Shown here piece after piece: positions 13,716 through 20,664 of a stretch of DNA of 21,534 nt. Location: IMG/VR virus record IMGVR_UViG_3300026130_000027, positions 1 through 21,534 of that record; one strand, given 5' to 3'. Within the stretch, counting starts at the first letter, position 1, and every line of letters starts with the position of its first letter. This stretch comes from a virus. Under the pieces are notes generated by a model, which was not told the origin of the DNA, made no database searches, and worked only from the letters and a program-made list of their open reading frames with translations. Made by a program: the position numbers and the translations under genes.

Positions 13716-14447
13716 ATGTTAAAACTTCTCAACAAAGCACAATTTACAAGAGCTTTTTCGACTTATAATCAAATTAGATTAGTCAAACTTAATCCGAATT
13801 GCGAAGAAGACAAAGAATTTTTCGCTAATTTAACAGCTACAAATATAGCTTTTTCTGCTTTGCGACACTTTGTCCCAAATATGGAAAAAGAGGTTGATAT
13901 TAACAATATACCAGCCGTTCAAGAGTACTTTATGCAAGCGGATAAAAGAAAATATCTTTTTGATGCTTATAGATATGTCTCAAAAAATAACAATATTTGT
14001 GAATTTGGCTATAACAAAGTAATAAATGAGCATGGCAAAGCTATTGGAGTAACTGGATTTATGCCTCATGTCATTGATGAAAGCGGGATTGTTAAGCAAA
14101 TAGAAAGGGGTAATCATTTCACCCCCGAAACTAGAAGCAATGACACGCCAAGCAATTCGCCAGTTATTAGACCAAGATATGCTGCTATTGGCATGAAAAA
14201 AGCTTTAGAGCAACTTTTTGAAAACCGTCACAAATTAGATTTAGACGGCGAACTAATGTCGAACATTTTGGCTGATAACATAAGAAGTCAAAACTTTACA
14301 TTAAAACACAAACTCAACATTGGTGAGCCTAAAATTGAAAATGGTATTGCTAAATGGAGAGAGAAAATAGGCAATTTTTTAAACCGCAAAACAGATATTT
14401 GCGAGGCTTTAAATTCAACAATTAGAAAGGGAGAAATAGCAAAATGA
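13716..14447 (+). CDS. Unknown 243-residue early protein
   Basis: The largest unassigned protein of the accessory block, 243 residues, soluble and mixed in composition. Landmarks are an N-terminal basic helix (LLNKAQFTRAFSTYNQIRLV), a middle with FGYNKVINEHGKAIGVTGFM (about residues 100-120), a Thr/Asn/Pro-rich linker (about 135-152, FTPETRSNDTPSNSPVIRP) and a helical C-terminus with several Arg/Lys. I recognise no catalytic motif. It follows the 70-residue gene by one base. A role in host take-over or DNA metabolism is possible; the sequence does not say which. Confidence 0.6.
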   Translation: MLKLLNKAQFTRAFSTYNQIRLVKLNPNCEEDKEFFANLTATNIAFSALRHFVPNMEKEVDINNIPAVQEYFMQADKRKYLFDAYRYVSKNNNICEFGYNKVINEHGKAIGVTGFMPHVIDESGIVKQIERGNHFTPETRSNDTPSNSPVIRPRYAAIGMKKALEQLFENRHKLDLDGELMSNILADNIRSQNFTLKHKLNIGEPKIENGIAKWREKIGNFLNRKTDICEALNSTIRKGEIAK

Positions 14448-14522
14448 AAATACTAAACGCAATCTAAGTTAGCTTATTGCAAAAGATTTAAAAAACTTAT
14501 TAACTTTGAAATATTATAAATT

Positions 14523-14924
14523 ATGTCAAGAAGTGCAAACGATTTAAGAATTGATGAATTAATAACTCTTATTTTTGAACAACAAGGGCTTGAAAATGAA
14601 TTAAGAGATAGATTAATCAATAAATATCAACGCAATCCAGAAATTACTAATGAAGAGCATAGAAATGATATAAACAACGATATGTTGCTTATCATAGGAG
14701 TTTATGGAGGTGTTGAAGAGTTGAATAATTATTTTATCAAGTACCCCGAAGTAGATAGTATTGAAGATTTAGAGGAGGCTTTGATTTATGCTTACGAATA
14801 CAGTATATATGAGAACTTAGCATTTATTGCTAATATTATTAGAGAGAGAAGACTTCCGCTGACAACAATGTTTCCGCAAGGAGCCGCTTTATTAATAGAC
14901 GAAGAATTGGAGGTGCAATTATGA
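14523..14924 (+). CDS. Unknown acidic helical protein, faintly ankyrin-like
   Basis: A 133-residue acidic protein made of predicted helix pairs. Two stretches, LLIIGVYGGVEELNNYFIKY (about residues 55-74) and ALIYAYEYSIYENLAFIANI (about 85-104), have the A/G-x-x-x-G-x-x-x-x-L spacing of ankyrin helices but lack the T-P-L-H-x-A core, so I do not call it an ankyrin protein. The start at 14523 follows a 75-base gap with no visible gene. Its stop overlaps the next ATG (ATGA), so the two genes are coupled. Confidence 0.5.
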   Translation: MSRSANDLRIDELITLIFEQQGLENELRDRLINKYQRNPEITNEEHRNDINNDMLLIIGVYGGVEELNNYFIKYPEVDSIEDLEEALIYAYEYSIYENLAFIANIIRERRLPLTTMFPQGAALLIDEELEVQL

Positions 14925-15313
14925 ACGCTTTTGAACGACCAAAAACAAATATAGATCAGTGCCTATGGTGCGGTGATTTAGTTTATAAAGGTGGGCTAGA
15001 TGAATCTTATCAATGCTACACTTGCAAGCGAAAAACTGAGAAAGAAATTAAAGAAAAAAATCAAGTCGGTGTTAAAAATTATGATTGGCTTGATGATCTT
15101 GACAAGAAAACTAAAGATAAAATCATTTTGGAAGCTGAAACATCAATCGGCTACAAAAAGAGATTTAGCAAAATACAAGATTTTTTAACTTATGTTTATA
15201 AAACTTATGCGATCAAATTCAGTCAAGGCGATTTCTTAGAGCTTAGAAAAAGATATTTACAAGACAATCCAAAGTTTGAGTTTAAGAACAAAAGGCTAAA
15301 ATTGAAGGAGTAA
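14921..15313 (+). CDS. Zinc-ribbon protein of unknown function
   Basis: A 130-residue protein with a four-cysteine zinc ribbon at the N-terminus: C14-L-W-C17 and C32-Y-T-C35. A highly charged helical middle (KRKTEKEIKEKN and a DWLDDLDKKTKD segment) and a basic C-terminus (LRKRYLQDNPKFEFKNKRLK) follow, consistent with nucleic-acid contact. The order of zinc ribbon then charged helix is common in small phage replication or transcription factors, but no family is recognised. It overlaps the preceding gene by 4 bases. Confidence 0.6.
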   Translation: MNAFERPKTNIDQCLWCGDLVYKGGLDESYQCYTCKRKTEKEIKEKNQVGVKNYDWLDDLDKKTKDKIILEAETSIGYKKRFSKIQDFLTYVYKTYAIKFSQGDFLELRKRYLQDNPKFEFKNKRLKLKE

Positions 15314-15340
15314 TTGACAATTAAAAAAATAAGAAGCAAA

Positions 15341-15574
15341 ATGAAAGAGCAATCTAATTTGCAAAAAATGGAAGTAAGTAAAAATATGGAAATTCAAATC
15401 AATAAACTTCACAATAGACATGTTGCCAAGATTTTATCTCAATTAAATGAGGTAAAAGCTCCTCAAATTATTATTGATGCAGTCAAAAGGCAATTTTCAT
15501 ATTATACTACTGATATTAAGGAACAAGTTTTAACAAGTAATACTAATCATTATGACAAAAGTTACAATCAATAA
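15341..15574 (+). CDS. Unknown 77-residue protein just before the replication region
   Basis: I favour the ATG at 15341; an in-frame TTG at 15314 directly after the preceding stop would add 9 residues but has its AAGGAG only 3 bases away. The protein is Gln/Asn/Lys-rich and probably helical (IQINKLHNRHVAKILSQLNE, then QIIIDAVKRQFSYY). No family recognised. It is the last gene before the repeat-rich region at 15586-15709, so it could be an accessory replication or regulatory protein by position. Confidence 0.45.
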   Translation: MKEQSNLQKMEVSKNMEIQINKLHNRHVAKILSQLNEVKAPQIIIDAVKRQFSYYTTDIKEQVLTSNTNHYDKSYNQ

Positions 15575-15585
15575 AATCAATACTT

Positions 15586-15709
15586 CATATGCACTTGCAT
15601 TGCACTTGCATTGCACTTGCTTTAATTTTGCATATGCTAAACATAGTTTATATGTTTATAGTTTATTGTTTATATGTTTAATTATTAACTTTTAAATGTA
15701 TAAACTATG
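15586..15709. repeat. Repeat cluster upstream of the replication genes, candidate origin or operator
   Basis: Four kinds of repeat lie together. GCACTTGCATT is repeated in tandem (15591-15601, 15602-15612, then GCACTTGC to 15620). CATATGCA (15586-15593) and TGCATATG (15629-15636) flank it as an inverted pair. GTTTATATGTTTA occurs twice, 22 bases apart (15646-15658 and 15668-15680). CATAGTTTATA (15642-15652) is the exact inverse of TATAAACTATG (15699-15709), which contains the initiator gene's start codon. Iterons next to an initiator gene are the normal form of a phage origin. It could also be an operator. Confidence 0.6.
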
Positions 15710-16453
15710 AAAGACAAAATTTATTACTTCCAAGAGAAATCAAACGATATTTTAGATTTACAAGATGATTTTACAGCTGAAGAGATTGGAATTTATTTTA
15801 TTTTAAAAGCCGCTTATTTCAAATATGCTGGTGAGATTAAAAAAGATAATATTTGTCAAAGATGTAAATTCTTTGGCGATAAAGCTTTGTTAGATAAAAT
15901 GGTAAAAATCATTTTTGAAGAGCAAGAAGGTTTACTTGTAAATAAATCTTGGTTAAGCGATATTAACGATATTAAAGAAAGATCAGAAAAAAGAAAAAAA
16001 GCGGCCGAGGAAAGGTGGGAAAAAGAAAAACAGAAACCCAATAAGAACCCAAGGAAACCCAAGAAAACCCCTGAGCCTAAATTTACCCCCCCTACTCTCC
16101 AGCAAGTTAAAGATTACTGCATAGAAAAAGGTTATCTATTAGATTGCCAAAAGTTTATTGACTTCTACACTGCTAGCAATTGGAAAGATACAGGAGGTAA
16201 ACAAGTTCAAAATTGGAAACAAAAGGTTATTACTTGGCTTGGAAGAGATAAACAATCACTTACCCTGCCGAGCAATGTAATTGAAATCAACAAAATTGCA
16301 GGTGACTTGGTAATCAAAGAAATAAAAGAATATCACTTAGAAATAGACCTTGTGTGTGTCGCTGGTGGGGCGGAAAAAATGAGAGCTTTACCAGAAGATA
16401 AAAGGCAAGCTATTAAGCAAAAGTTTAACAACAAAAAAATAAATTTAGTATGA
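15707..16453 (+). CDS. Replication initiator / replisome organiser (DUF1376-like N-terminus)
   Basis: A 248-residue protein. The N-terminus YYFQEKSNDILDLQDDFTAEEIGIYFILKAAYF matches the DUF1376/YdaU pattern (Y-Y-F, L-T-x-E-E-x-G-x-Y) of phage initiator-like winged-helix proteins. A basic, Pro-rich linker (about residues 98-125, KRKKAAEERWEKEKQKPNKN and onward) joins a second domain with PTLQQVKDYCIEKGYLLDCQKFIDFY and NWKDTGGKQVQNWKQKVITWL, the usual C-terminal part of phage replisome organisers that contact the helicase. It overlaps the helicase gene by 4 bases and has its start codon within an inverted repeat, suggesting self-regulation. The role is strong by context and pattern. Confidence 0.75.
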   Translation: MKDKIYYFQEKSNDILDLQDDFTAEEIGIYFILKAAYFKYAGEIKKDNICQRCKFFGDKALLDKMVKIIFEEQEGLLVNKSWLSDINDIKERSEKRKKAAEERWEKEKQKPNKNPRKPKKTPEPKFTPPTLQQVKDYCIEKGYLLDCQKFIDFYTASNWKDTGGKQVQNWKQKVITWLGRDKQSLTLPSNVIEINKIAGDLVIKEIKEYHLEIDLVCVAGGAEKMRALPEDKRQAIKQKFNNKKINLV

Positions 16454-17730
16454 GACAGTTATTCAACGAAGAAGCAGAGCAAATAATTCTAGGAACAATC
16501 ATAGTAAAAAATATGTATTATGCTAGAGTCAGCGATATTTTGGAAGCTAAACATTTTATTGTCGTAGATCATCAAAAGATTTACCAAAAAATTGTTGATG
16601 GCTTATCTAATGATGATGTATCAGATCAAGTAACTCTTGGCAATTTTTTTGCAAATGAAATAAATGGTGGTCACGAATATTTAAGGCAATTACTTTCAAA
16701 AGCTTCAGTAATTGTTGATATTAGAAAATATGCTTTTCAAGTTTTAGAGTTAGCTAAAAAGAGGCAACTTGAGGAACTTTTAACCACTCTTAACAATAAT
16801 TTAGAATCAGCTAATTTGGTTGATGTAATGAATCAATTAGACGCTGGCATTACTCAAATTGATACTACTGCAGAGAATATCCAATTGTTTGGAGTTGATG
16901 ATTTAGTGCAAGACTGGGCTAACAACATTGAGAAAGAGAATAATTTAAAACCTATTCCAACAAAATTACCAAGTCTTGATAAGATGTTAAACGGAGGATT
17001 GCAAAAAGGAGGGCTATATGTGTTAGCGGCTTCAAGTGGAGGGGGTAAGACCTTTTTTAGTCAAAACATCATTCTAAACGCTTTAAAATGCGATTTAGGG
17101 GCATATTTTGTTAGTATGGAGATGCAGAAGAGAAAAATATTTACAAGATTTATTGCTATGATTGCTCAAATTAACTCTTTTAGAATCTTAAAAGGAAATA
17201 TTTATCAACATGAAGAGCCAATTTTACAAGATGCTATTAAGCAATGGGAGGGGTATAAGAAAACTTTCTTAATAACTGATTTAGTTAAGTTATCGGCAAC
17301 TAAAATAGAAAGTGCTTTAAAAAGGGCGATAAGAAAGCAACCGATTGATTTAATGGTTATTGATTACGCACAAATAATGGAGCTTAGTGACGCAAGAAAT
17401 ATGAACGAGGCTAGTTTGATAAAAGAAAATGTAGTTAAGCTTGCACAAATTGCTAAGAAATATGATATATCAATATTGCTATTAAGTCAATTAACAAAAG
17501 ATAAGATAAGTGGCAGGGTGGGGCTTGGAAGCCTTAAGGGTTCAGGCGGATTATATGAAGATGCGGATTGTGTTATTGCAATGTGGGCAGAAGAAGACCA
17601 GCCAAAAAATGTATGGAAAAAACTTAAAATAGAAGTGCTTAAAAATAGAGATGGATTATCAGGTGGGCTTGATGTTGATTTTGACGGCGAGTTTGGCAAA
17701 TTTACTGAGGTAACTAACAACGATTTCTAA
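16450..17730 (+). CDS. dnaB: Replicative DNA helicase, DnaB type
   Basis: A 426-residue hexameric helicase. The N-terminal helical domain (EEAEQIILGTIIVKN, about residues 7-21, and the DHQKIYQKI region) is followed by the RecA-like motor: Walker A ASSGGGKT (194-201), an E-M motif FVSMEMQ (about 220-226), Walker B LMVIDYAQIM (301-310), SQLTK (346-350) and a DNA-binding loop region GSLKGSGGLYEDADCVI. Size is slightly shorter than cellular DnaB (about 470), as in many phages. It unwinds DNA at the fork and would be loaded by the initiator encoded just upstream. The phage shows no polymerase gene here, so host replicase is probably recruited. Confidence 0.92.
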   Translation: MRQLFNEEAEQIILGTIIVKNMYYARVSDILEAKHFIVVDHQKIYQKIVDGLSNDDVSDQVTLGNFFANEINGGHEYLRQLLSKASVIVDIRKYAFQVLELAKKRQLEELLTTLNNNLESANLVDVMNQLDAGITQIDTTAENIQLFGVDDLVQDWANNIEKENNLKPIPTKLPSLDKMLNGGLQKGGLYVLAASSGGGKTFFSQNIILNALKCDLGAYFVSMEMQKRKIFTRFIAMIAQINSFRILKGNIYQHEEPILQDAIKQWEGYKKTFLITDLVKLSATKIESALKRAIRKQPIDLMVIDYAQIMELSDARNMNEASLIKENVVKLAQIAKKYDISILLLSQLTKDKISGRVGLGSLKGSGGLYEDADCVIAMWAEEDQPKNVWKKLKIEVLKNRDGLSGGLDVDFDGEFGKFTEVTNNDF

Positions 17731-17734
17731 AACA

Positions 17735-17812
17735 ATGACACATATAAGCGAGTATATTAACAAAATATTAGAGCAACTTGAAGACAATAGAGGTCAACGA
17801 GAATGTAAATAA
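17735..17812 (+). CDS. Possible 25-residue peptide downstream of the helicase
   Basis: A frame of 25 codons (THISEYINKILEQLEDNRGQ after Met) begins 5 bases after the helicase stop, with an A-rich leader AAAACA. Its composition (amphipathic helix with E, Q, K) looks more like protein than chance, but length alone cannot settle it. A helicase-associated peptide or a remnant of a larger gene are both possible. Confidence 0.35.
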   Translation: MTHISEYINKILEQLEDNRGQRECK

Positions 17813-17843
17813 ATTATTACCTAACTTTAAACAATAACTTAAC

Positions 17844-17876
17844 CCTACCAAGCCTTTAATTTACTGGCTTGATAGG
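17844..17876 (+). other. Stem-loop between the replication and recombination operons
   Basis: An 11-base stem with one C/A mismatch (CCTACCAAGCC with GGCTTGATAGG) and an 11-base loop. On the plus strand it is followed by TATTGTAAAAAAAA, not by a T-run, so it is not a standard intrinsic terminator. It lies directly before the promoter at 17905 and may still mark the end of the helicase transcript through a factor-dependent mechanism. Confidence 0.4.
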
Positions 17877-17904
17877 TATTGTAAAAAAAATTAAAAAAAA
17901 GGGG

Positions 17905-17940
17905 TTGACTATTATGTTTATAATTGTTAATATTTAACAA
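17905..17940 (+). promoter_or_regulatory. Promoter with palindromic operator for the recombination operon
   Basis: TTGACT (17905-17910), a 17-base spacer, and TAATAT (17928-17933). A perfect palindrome TTGTTAA-TAT-TTAACAA (17924-17940) covers the -10 box, the classic position for a repressor site. The same arrangement recurs at 21293, upstream of a ribbon-helix-helix gene. Confidence 0.6.
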
Positions 17941-17958
17941 TAACCAAAAACAAACTAT

Positions 17959-17996
17959 AACTAAATACTTAAATACTAACTAAATACTTAAATACT
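17959..17996 (+). repeat. Perfect 19-base tandem duplication in a 5' leader
   Basis: AACTAAATACTTAAATACT occurs twice without interruption and ends directly at the ATG at 17997. Each unit itself contains two AAATACT elements, the same heptamer that precedes several other early start codons. It may set translation efficiency or be a product of slippage. Confidence 0.85.
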
Positions 17997-18176
17997 ATGA
18001 AAGCACAATACACTAGATTCGAACTAGACGATCTAAAGCAAATTAGCAAAATGATTGACAACAAAAATATCACTTCTTTTGAAGCCCTACAATCAGCTTA
18101 CAAAATAGCTCATTTAATGGAAGAGAACGCCAAAGAGCGCACGCAAAGACAATCAACTTATTATTGGGGAAAATAA
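17997..18176 (+). CDS. Unknown 59-residue protein, first of the recombination operon
   Basis: A 59-residue charged helical protein (QYTRFELDDLKQISKMIDNK, then FEALQSAYKIAHLMEE and a C-terminal RTQRQSTYYWGK). It is translated from an ATG directly after the 19-base tandem repeat. Its stop overlaps the next start by one base (TAATG), which strongly supports it as a real gene. No family recognised; the operon position, right after the operator, would fit a small regulator, but no DNA-binding motif is evident. Confidence 0.7.
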   Translation: MKAQYTRFELDDLKQISKMIDNKNITSFEALQSAYKIAHLMEENAKERTQRQSTYYWGK

Positions 18177-18469
18177 TGTATTGGGTAATAGAAACTTGCG
18201 AGGGAGATTTTGAAGCTACTAAACTAAAAAGTGCTATAAATTTATTGCTTAATAACTGTGTAGAAAATCAACAACCTTCTTATATAACCGATGTTTACGC
18301 TGTAATTAATTATTATGGTGATGACAAAGAAAGGTTGTTATCAACTGCTTGGATTAATAAAATACAAGATGGCGTAGATAAAGAATATAAAGTAAGGCTT
18401 AAAGAATACAAGCAAGAAATAAAAGCTCAAAAAGAATTAGAAAGCGATTACTGGGAGGGTAGGTTATGA
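18176..18469 (+). CDS. Unknown 97-residue protein
   Basis: I chose the ATG at 18176, which overlaps the previous stop (TAATG); an upstream in-frame TTG at 18164 would lie inside the preceding gene. The protein begins MYWVIETCEGDFEATKLKSA and ends with a charged helix (KEYKVRLKEYKQEIKAQKEL). The N-terminal half looks like alternating strand and helix; the C-terminal half is coiled-coil-like. No family recognised. Its end overlaps the next gene by 4 bases, and GGGAGG sits just before that start. Confidence 0.6.
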   Translation: MYWVIETCEGDFEATKLKSAINLLLNNCVENQQPSYITDVYAVINYYGDDKERLLSTAWINKIQDGVDKEYKVRLKEYKQEIKAQKELESDYWEGRL

Positions 18470-18726
18470 ACGATTTAGATAATTTTATGCAACAAGAGGA
18501 AAAAATATTTAAGCCAATTTTACAAAAAGCAATTGATGATGAGTCATATATTTATAACTTGATCAATAAAAAAGATAAATCACAGGAAGAGGAAGAGTTT
18601 TGCAAGGCTTTTAGTCAAGCTTGTGATGAAATGTCTTTTGGAACAGGTTTGCACCCAAACGATGATTTAGAGCAAATTCAAGAAATGGTTTTAGAAAGCT
18701 ATTTTGAAAGATATAATATTAATTAA
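18466..18726 (+). CDS. Unknown acidic 86-residue protein
   Basis: An acidic, helical protein (about a quarter Asp and Glu) with one Gly-rich turn (MSFGTGLHPNDD, about residues 58-69). Its start has a good ribosome-binding site (GGGAGGGTAGG shortly before the ATG), rare in this arm. No family recognised. High acidity and small size would suit a DNA mimic or a protein-binding inhibitor, but that is speculation. It precedes the annealing protein gene by 13 bases. Confidence 0.55.
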   Translation: MNDLDNFMQQEEKIFKPILQKAIDDESYIYNLINKKDKSQEEEEFCKAFSQACDEMSFGTGLHPNDDLEQIQEMVLESYFERYNIN

Positions 18727-18739
18727 AACAATAGAGACA

Positions 18740-19627
18740 ATGACAAACGAAGTAACGATTGTAAATTTTACAGAGGATCAAGTTAAATTAATTAAGTCAC
18801 AGATTGCTCCAAAAGCAACAAATGATGAATTACAATTATTTTTGTATCAAGCAAAAAGAACAGGCTTAGACCCGCTTACTCGTCAGATTTATGCTATACA
18901 TAGAAATGTAAAAGAAAAAGAATATGGCAGAGATGTTTGGAAGCAAAAAATGTCAATCCAAACTTCTATTGATGGTTTTAGAGTTATTGCAGAAAGGAGC
19001 GGTGATTATGCTGGTCAAGACGAGCCTGTTTTTATTGAAAAAGACGGCAAGTTAATTTCGTGCAAAATAACAGTTTATCGTTTTCGTGGTGATACTCGCT
19101 ATCCAGCGGCGGTCGGTGTTGCCTATTGGACAGAATATTGCCAAACTGATAATCAAGGGAATCCTACTCCAATGTGGAAAAGAATGCCACACACAATGCT
19201 TGCTAAAGTTGCAGAAGCACTAGCATTAAGAAAGGCTTATCCGCAAGATTTAAGTGGTCTTTATACTGGCGATGAAATGACACAAGCAGATGAACCGCAA
19301 GCAGATGAACCAAAAGAGCCTGTTGATGTAAAGCCTAACTTTTTTAAAGAGCCAACAGGGGCAATGGCTAATATTGCAAACGGAGCTAGCGAAGATATGA
19401 AGCTAAAAGCCGAAGAGAAAAGGCTTAATGATTTAAAAACTTCTTTGGCTAGCATGGGAAGTGTTGCAGAAATAGATGGTTATCTTGAAGAAGCACAGAC
19501 TACTAAAGGCAATACTAAAACAAGAATGCAAATATTAAAAACAATGAGTGAAGTTAATGTTTCGCAAGCACTGCTAATAATCAAAAATGCTAAGTTAGCA
19601 GTTGACCCTGAATATAAGGGGGAGTAA
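18740..19627 (+). CDS. Bet/RecT-family single-strand annealing protein
   Basis: A 295-residue protein, counting from the ATG at 18740; a longer in-frame TTG form starting at 18704 would overlap the previous gene. The Bet core is clear: IAPKATNDELQLFLYQAKRT (about residues 22-41), GLDPLTRQIYAI (42-53), SIQTSIDGFRVIAERSGDYAGQ (72-93), then W-x-x-x-M-P-x-x-M-L-A-K-V-A-E-A-L-A-L-R-K-A-x-P (146-168) and GLYTGDEM. These are hallmarks of lambda Bet relatives, which anneal complementary single strands. A repeated Ala-Asp-Glu-Pro linker (181-195) leads to a variable helical C-terminus. No partner exonuclease is recognised in the window. Confidence 0.9.
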   Translation: MTNEVTIVNFTEDQVKLIKSQIAPKATNDELQLFLYQAKRTGLDPLTRQIYAIHRNVKEKEYGRDVWKQKMSIQTSIDGFRVIAERSGDYAGQDEPVFIEKDGKLISCKITVYRFRGDTRYPAAVGVAYWTEYCQTDNQGNPTPMWKRMPHTMLAKVAEALALRKAYPQDLSGLYTGDEMTQADEPQADEPKEPVDVKPNFFKEPTGAMANIANGASEDMKLKAEEKRLNDLKTSLASMGSVAEIDGYLEEAQTTKGNTKTRMQILKTMSEVNVSQALLIIKNAKLAVDPEYKGE

Positions 19628-19710
19628 TGACTAAAGAAGTATTAAAAACCTACTACAAAGCCGTTAATGCAATGATTGAGGAGCTTTTAAAAGAAAGCGA
19701 GATAGTATGA
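19627..19710 (+). CDS. Tiny gene coupled between the annealing protein and the next gene (27 residues)
   Basis: A 27-residue amphipathic helical peptide (TKEVLKTYYKAVNAMIEELL after Met). Its start overlaps the annealing-protein stop (TAATG) and its stop overlaps the next start (ATGA), with GGGGGAG just upstream for ribosome binding. Overlaps at both ends are hard to explain unless it is translated. It may be a small partner of the annealing protein, or simply keeps ribosomes moving along the operon. Confidence 0.6.
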   Translation: MTKEVLKTYYKAVNAMIEELLKESEIV

Positions 19711-20255
19711 AAACAATACACTTTGATTTTAATAACCCATCTTGCCTTAGCGAAAAGCAAAAAGAGGTTAGTCTTAACATTGTTGATCGCTTGGAAGCTA
19801 AAAAGAATTTTAGTATAATATTTGATGACAATGAAAGCAAAACATTGCAACAATTAAGGGGTATTCATAAGCTTTGTGATTTGTTAGCTAAAAGATACAC
19901 AGAGACTCAAGGCAGGTTCTTTAGTAGGGAAATGGCTAAAGACTCAATTAAGTTTAAATTTGACTACTTACGCTTTGCTAATGAAGAAGAAGCTTTCAAG
20001 GAAGCGATAAAGCTAAGGGCTGAGGGGTTAAGGATTGGCAAGAAAATGACTATCAAGCAATTTAATTTCTTGGTGGATAAATTACAAAAAACTTTATTTG
20101 TGCCTAGAAGTTTTAAAGATGCTAGCAAAGAGGAAATGATGGGGCTTATTGATAAGATTGAGCAATTTGCAAATGATATGGGTTGGCACGAAGTTAAACT
20201 TGAGACTAGAGAAAAACAAGAAATGATTAATTATTATGAAAAAAATGGAAAATAA
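19707..20255 (+). CDS. Possible NinB-like recombination protein
   Basis: A 182-residue protein. After a short beta-like start (TIHFDFNNPSCLSEKQK) comes TLQQLRGIHKLCDLLAKRYT (about residues 47-66), resembling the Q-x-x-x-x-H-x-L-x-x-x-L-A helix of NinB-type phage proteins, which bind DNA and assist recombination. A long helical middle and MTIKQFNFLVDKLQKTLF (about 114-131) precede a C-terminus MGWHEVKLE. The neighbouring annealing protein gene supports a recombination role, but the match is by general pattern only, so it may be an unrelated helical protein. The last 20 bases overlap the start of the following gene. Confidence 0.45.
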   Translation: MKTIHFDFNNPSCLSEKQKEVSLNIVDRLEAKKNFSIIFDDNESKTLQQLRGIHKLCDLLAKRYTETQGRFFSREMAKDSIKFKFDYLRFANEEEAFKEAIKLRAEGLRIGKKMTIKQFNFLVDKLQKTLFVPRSFKDASKEEMMGLIDKIEQFANDMGWHEVKLETREKQEMINYYEKNGK

Positions 20256-20664
20256 ATTAGAGTTTGAACACGAAAAACACAGCTGTTTTGAGAAATGGAG
20301 ATTGACTTATTATAAAGCAAAAAAAGTCCCTTGCTCTGATAAAGAAAAAGCAATGTACGGGGTAGATTATAAATACGAAAAAGCTCCCGAAGAATATGTA
20401 ATAATAATTTATACAGATATTTTGTCCGATTCAAGGCAAGAAGTTTATTGTGTAAGTTCATGGGCTGATTCATATCCGCTTAAAGGTGAAAGAATATTTA
20501 GTTTTTTAAATTTAGAAAACGCTAAAAGAGTAGCATTGTGTATAGCAAAATGCGACATAGCTGGTATAGATATTGAATTTGATAAATTAAACTCAGAAGA
20601 GTTTGATTTATATTTAACAACCAAAGAAAAGGAATTAGAGGAATATGAAAACAATGGAAAATAA
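20236..20664 (+). CDS. Tandem paralogue A of an unknown 140-150-residue family
   Basis: A 142-residue protein sharing clear blocks with the next gene: MENKLEF at the start, KK(V/I)PC, YGVDYKYE, L-x-N-A-K-R-x-x-L-C-I-A-K-C-D-x-A-x-I-D and KEKELEEYE at the end. Two Cys in CIAKC and another in VPC are kept in both copies, which suggests structural or metal-binding use. No known family comes to mind. An in-frame second ATG (20245) is an alternative start. Its first 20 bases lie within the end of the preceding gene, and its last 20 within the start of its paralogue, in the same geometry. Confidence 0.65.
   Translation: MKKMENKLEFEHEKHSCFEKWRLTYYKAKKVPCSDKEKAMYGVDYKYEKAPEEYVIIIYTDILSDSRQEVYCVSSWADSYPLKGERIFSFLNLENAKRVALCIAKCDIAGIDIEFDKLNSEEFDLYLTTKEKELEEYENNGK

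Noticed and set aside
14444-14467. Seven-codon frame after the 243-residue gene
   Set aside because: Too short to support; the 75-base gap to 14523 shows nothing else.
15000-15188. Plus-strand frame of 62 codons within the zinc-ribbon gene
   Set aside because: Alternate frame inside a better-supported gene, Lys/Ile low complexity.
15552-15695. Plus-strand frame of 47 codons (begins MTKVTINKINTSY) running through the repeat cluster
   Set aside because: Its second half is a translation of the iteron-like repeats, and composition turns into Cys/Leu/Tyr-rich low-complexity; kept out as a gene, though the first 12 residues look plausible.
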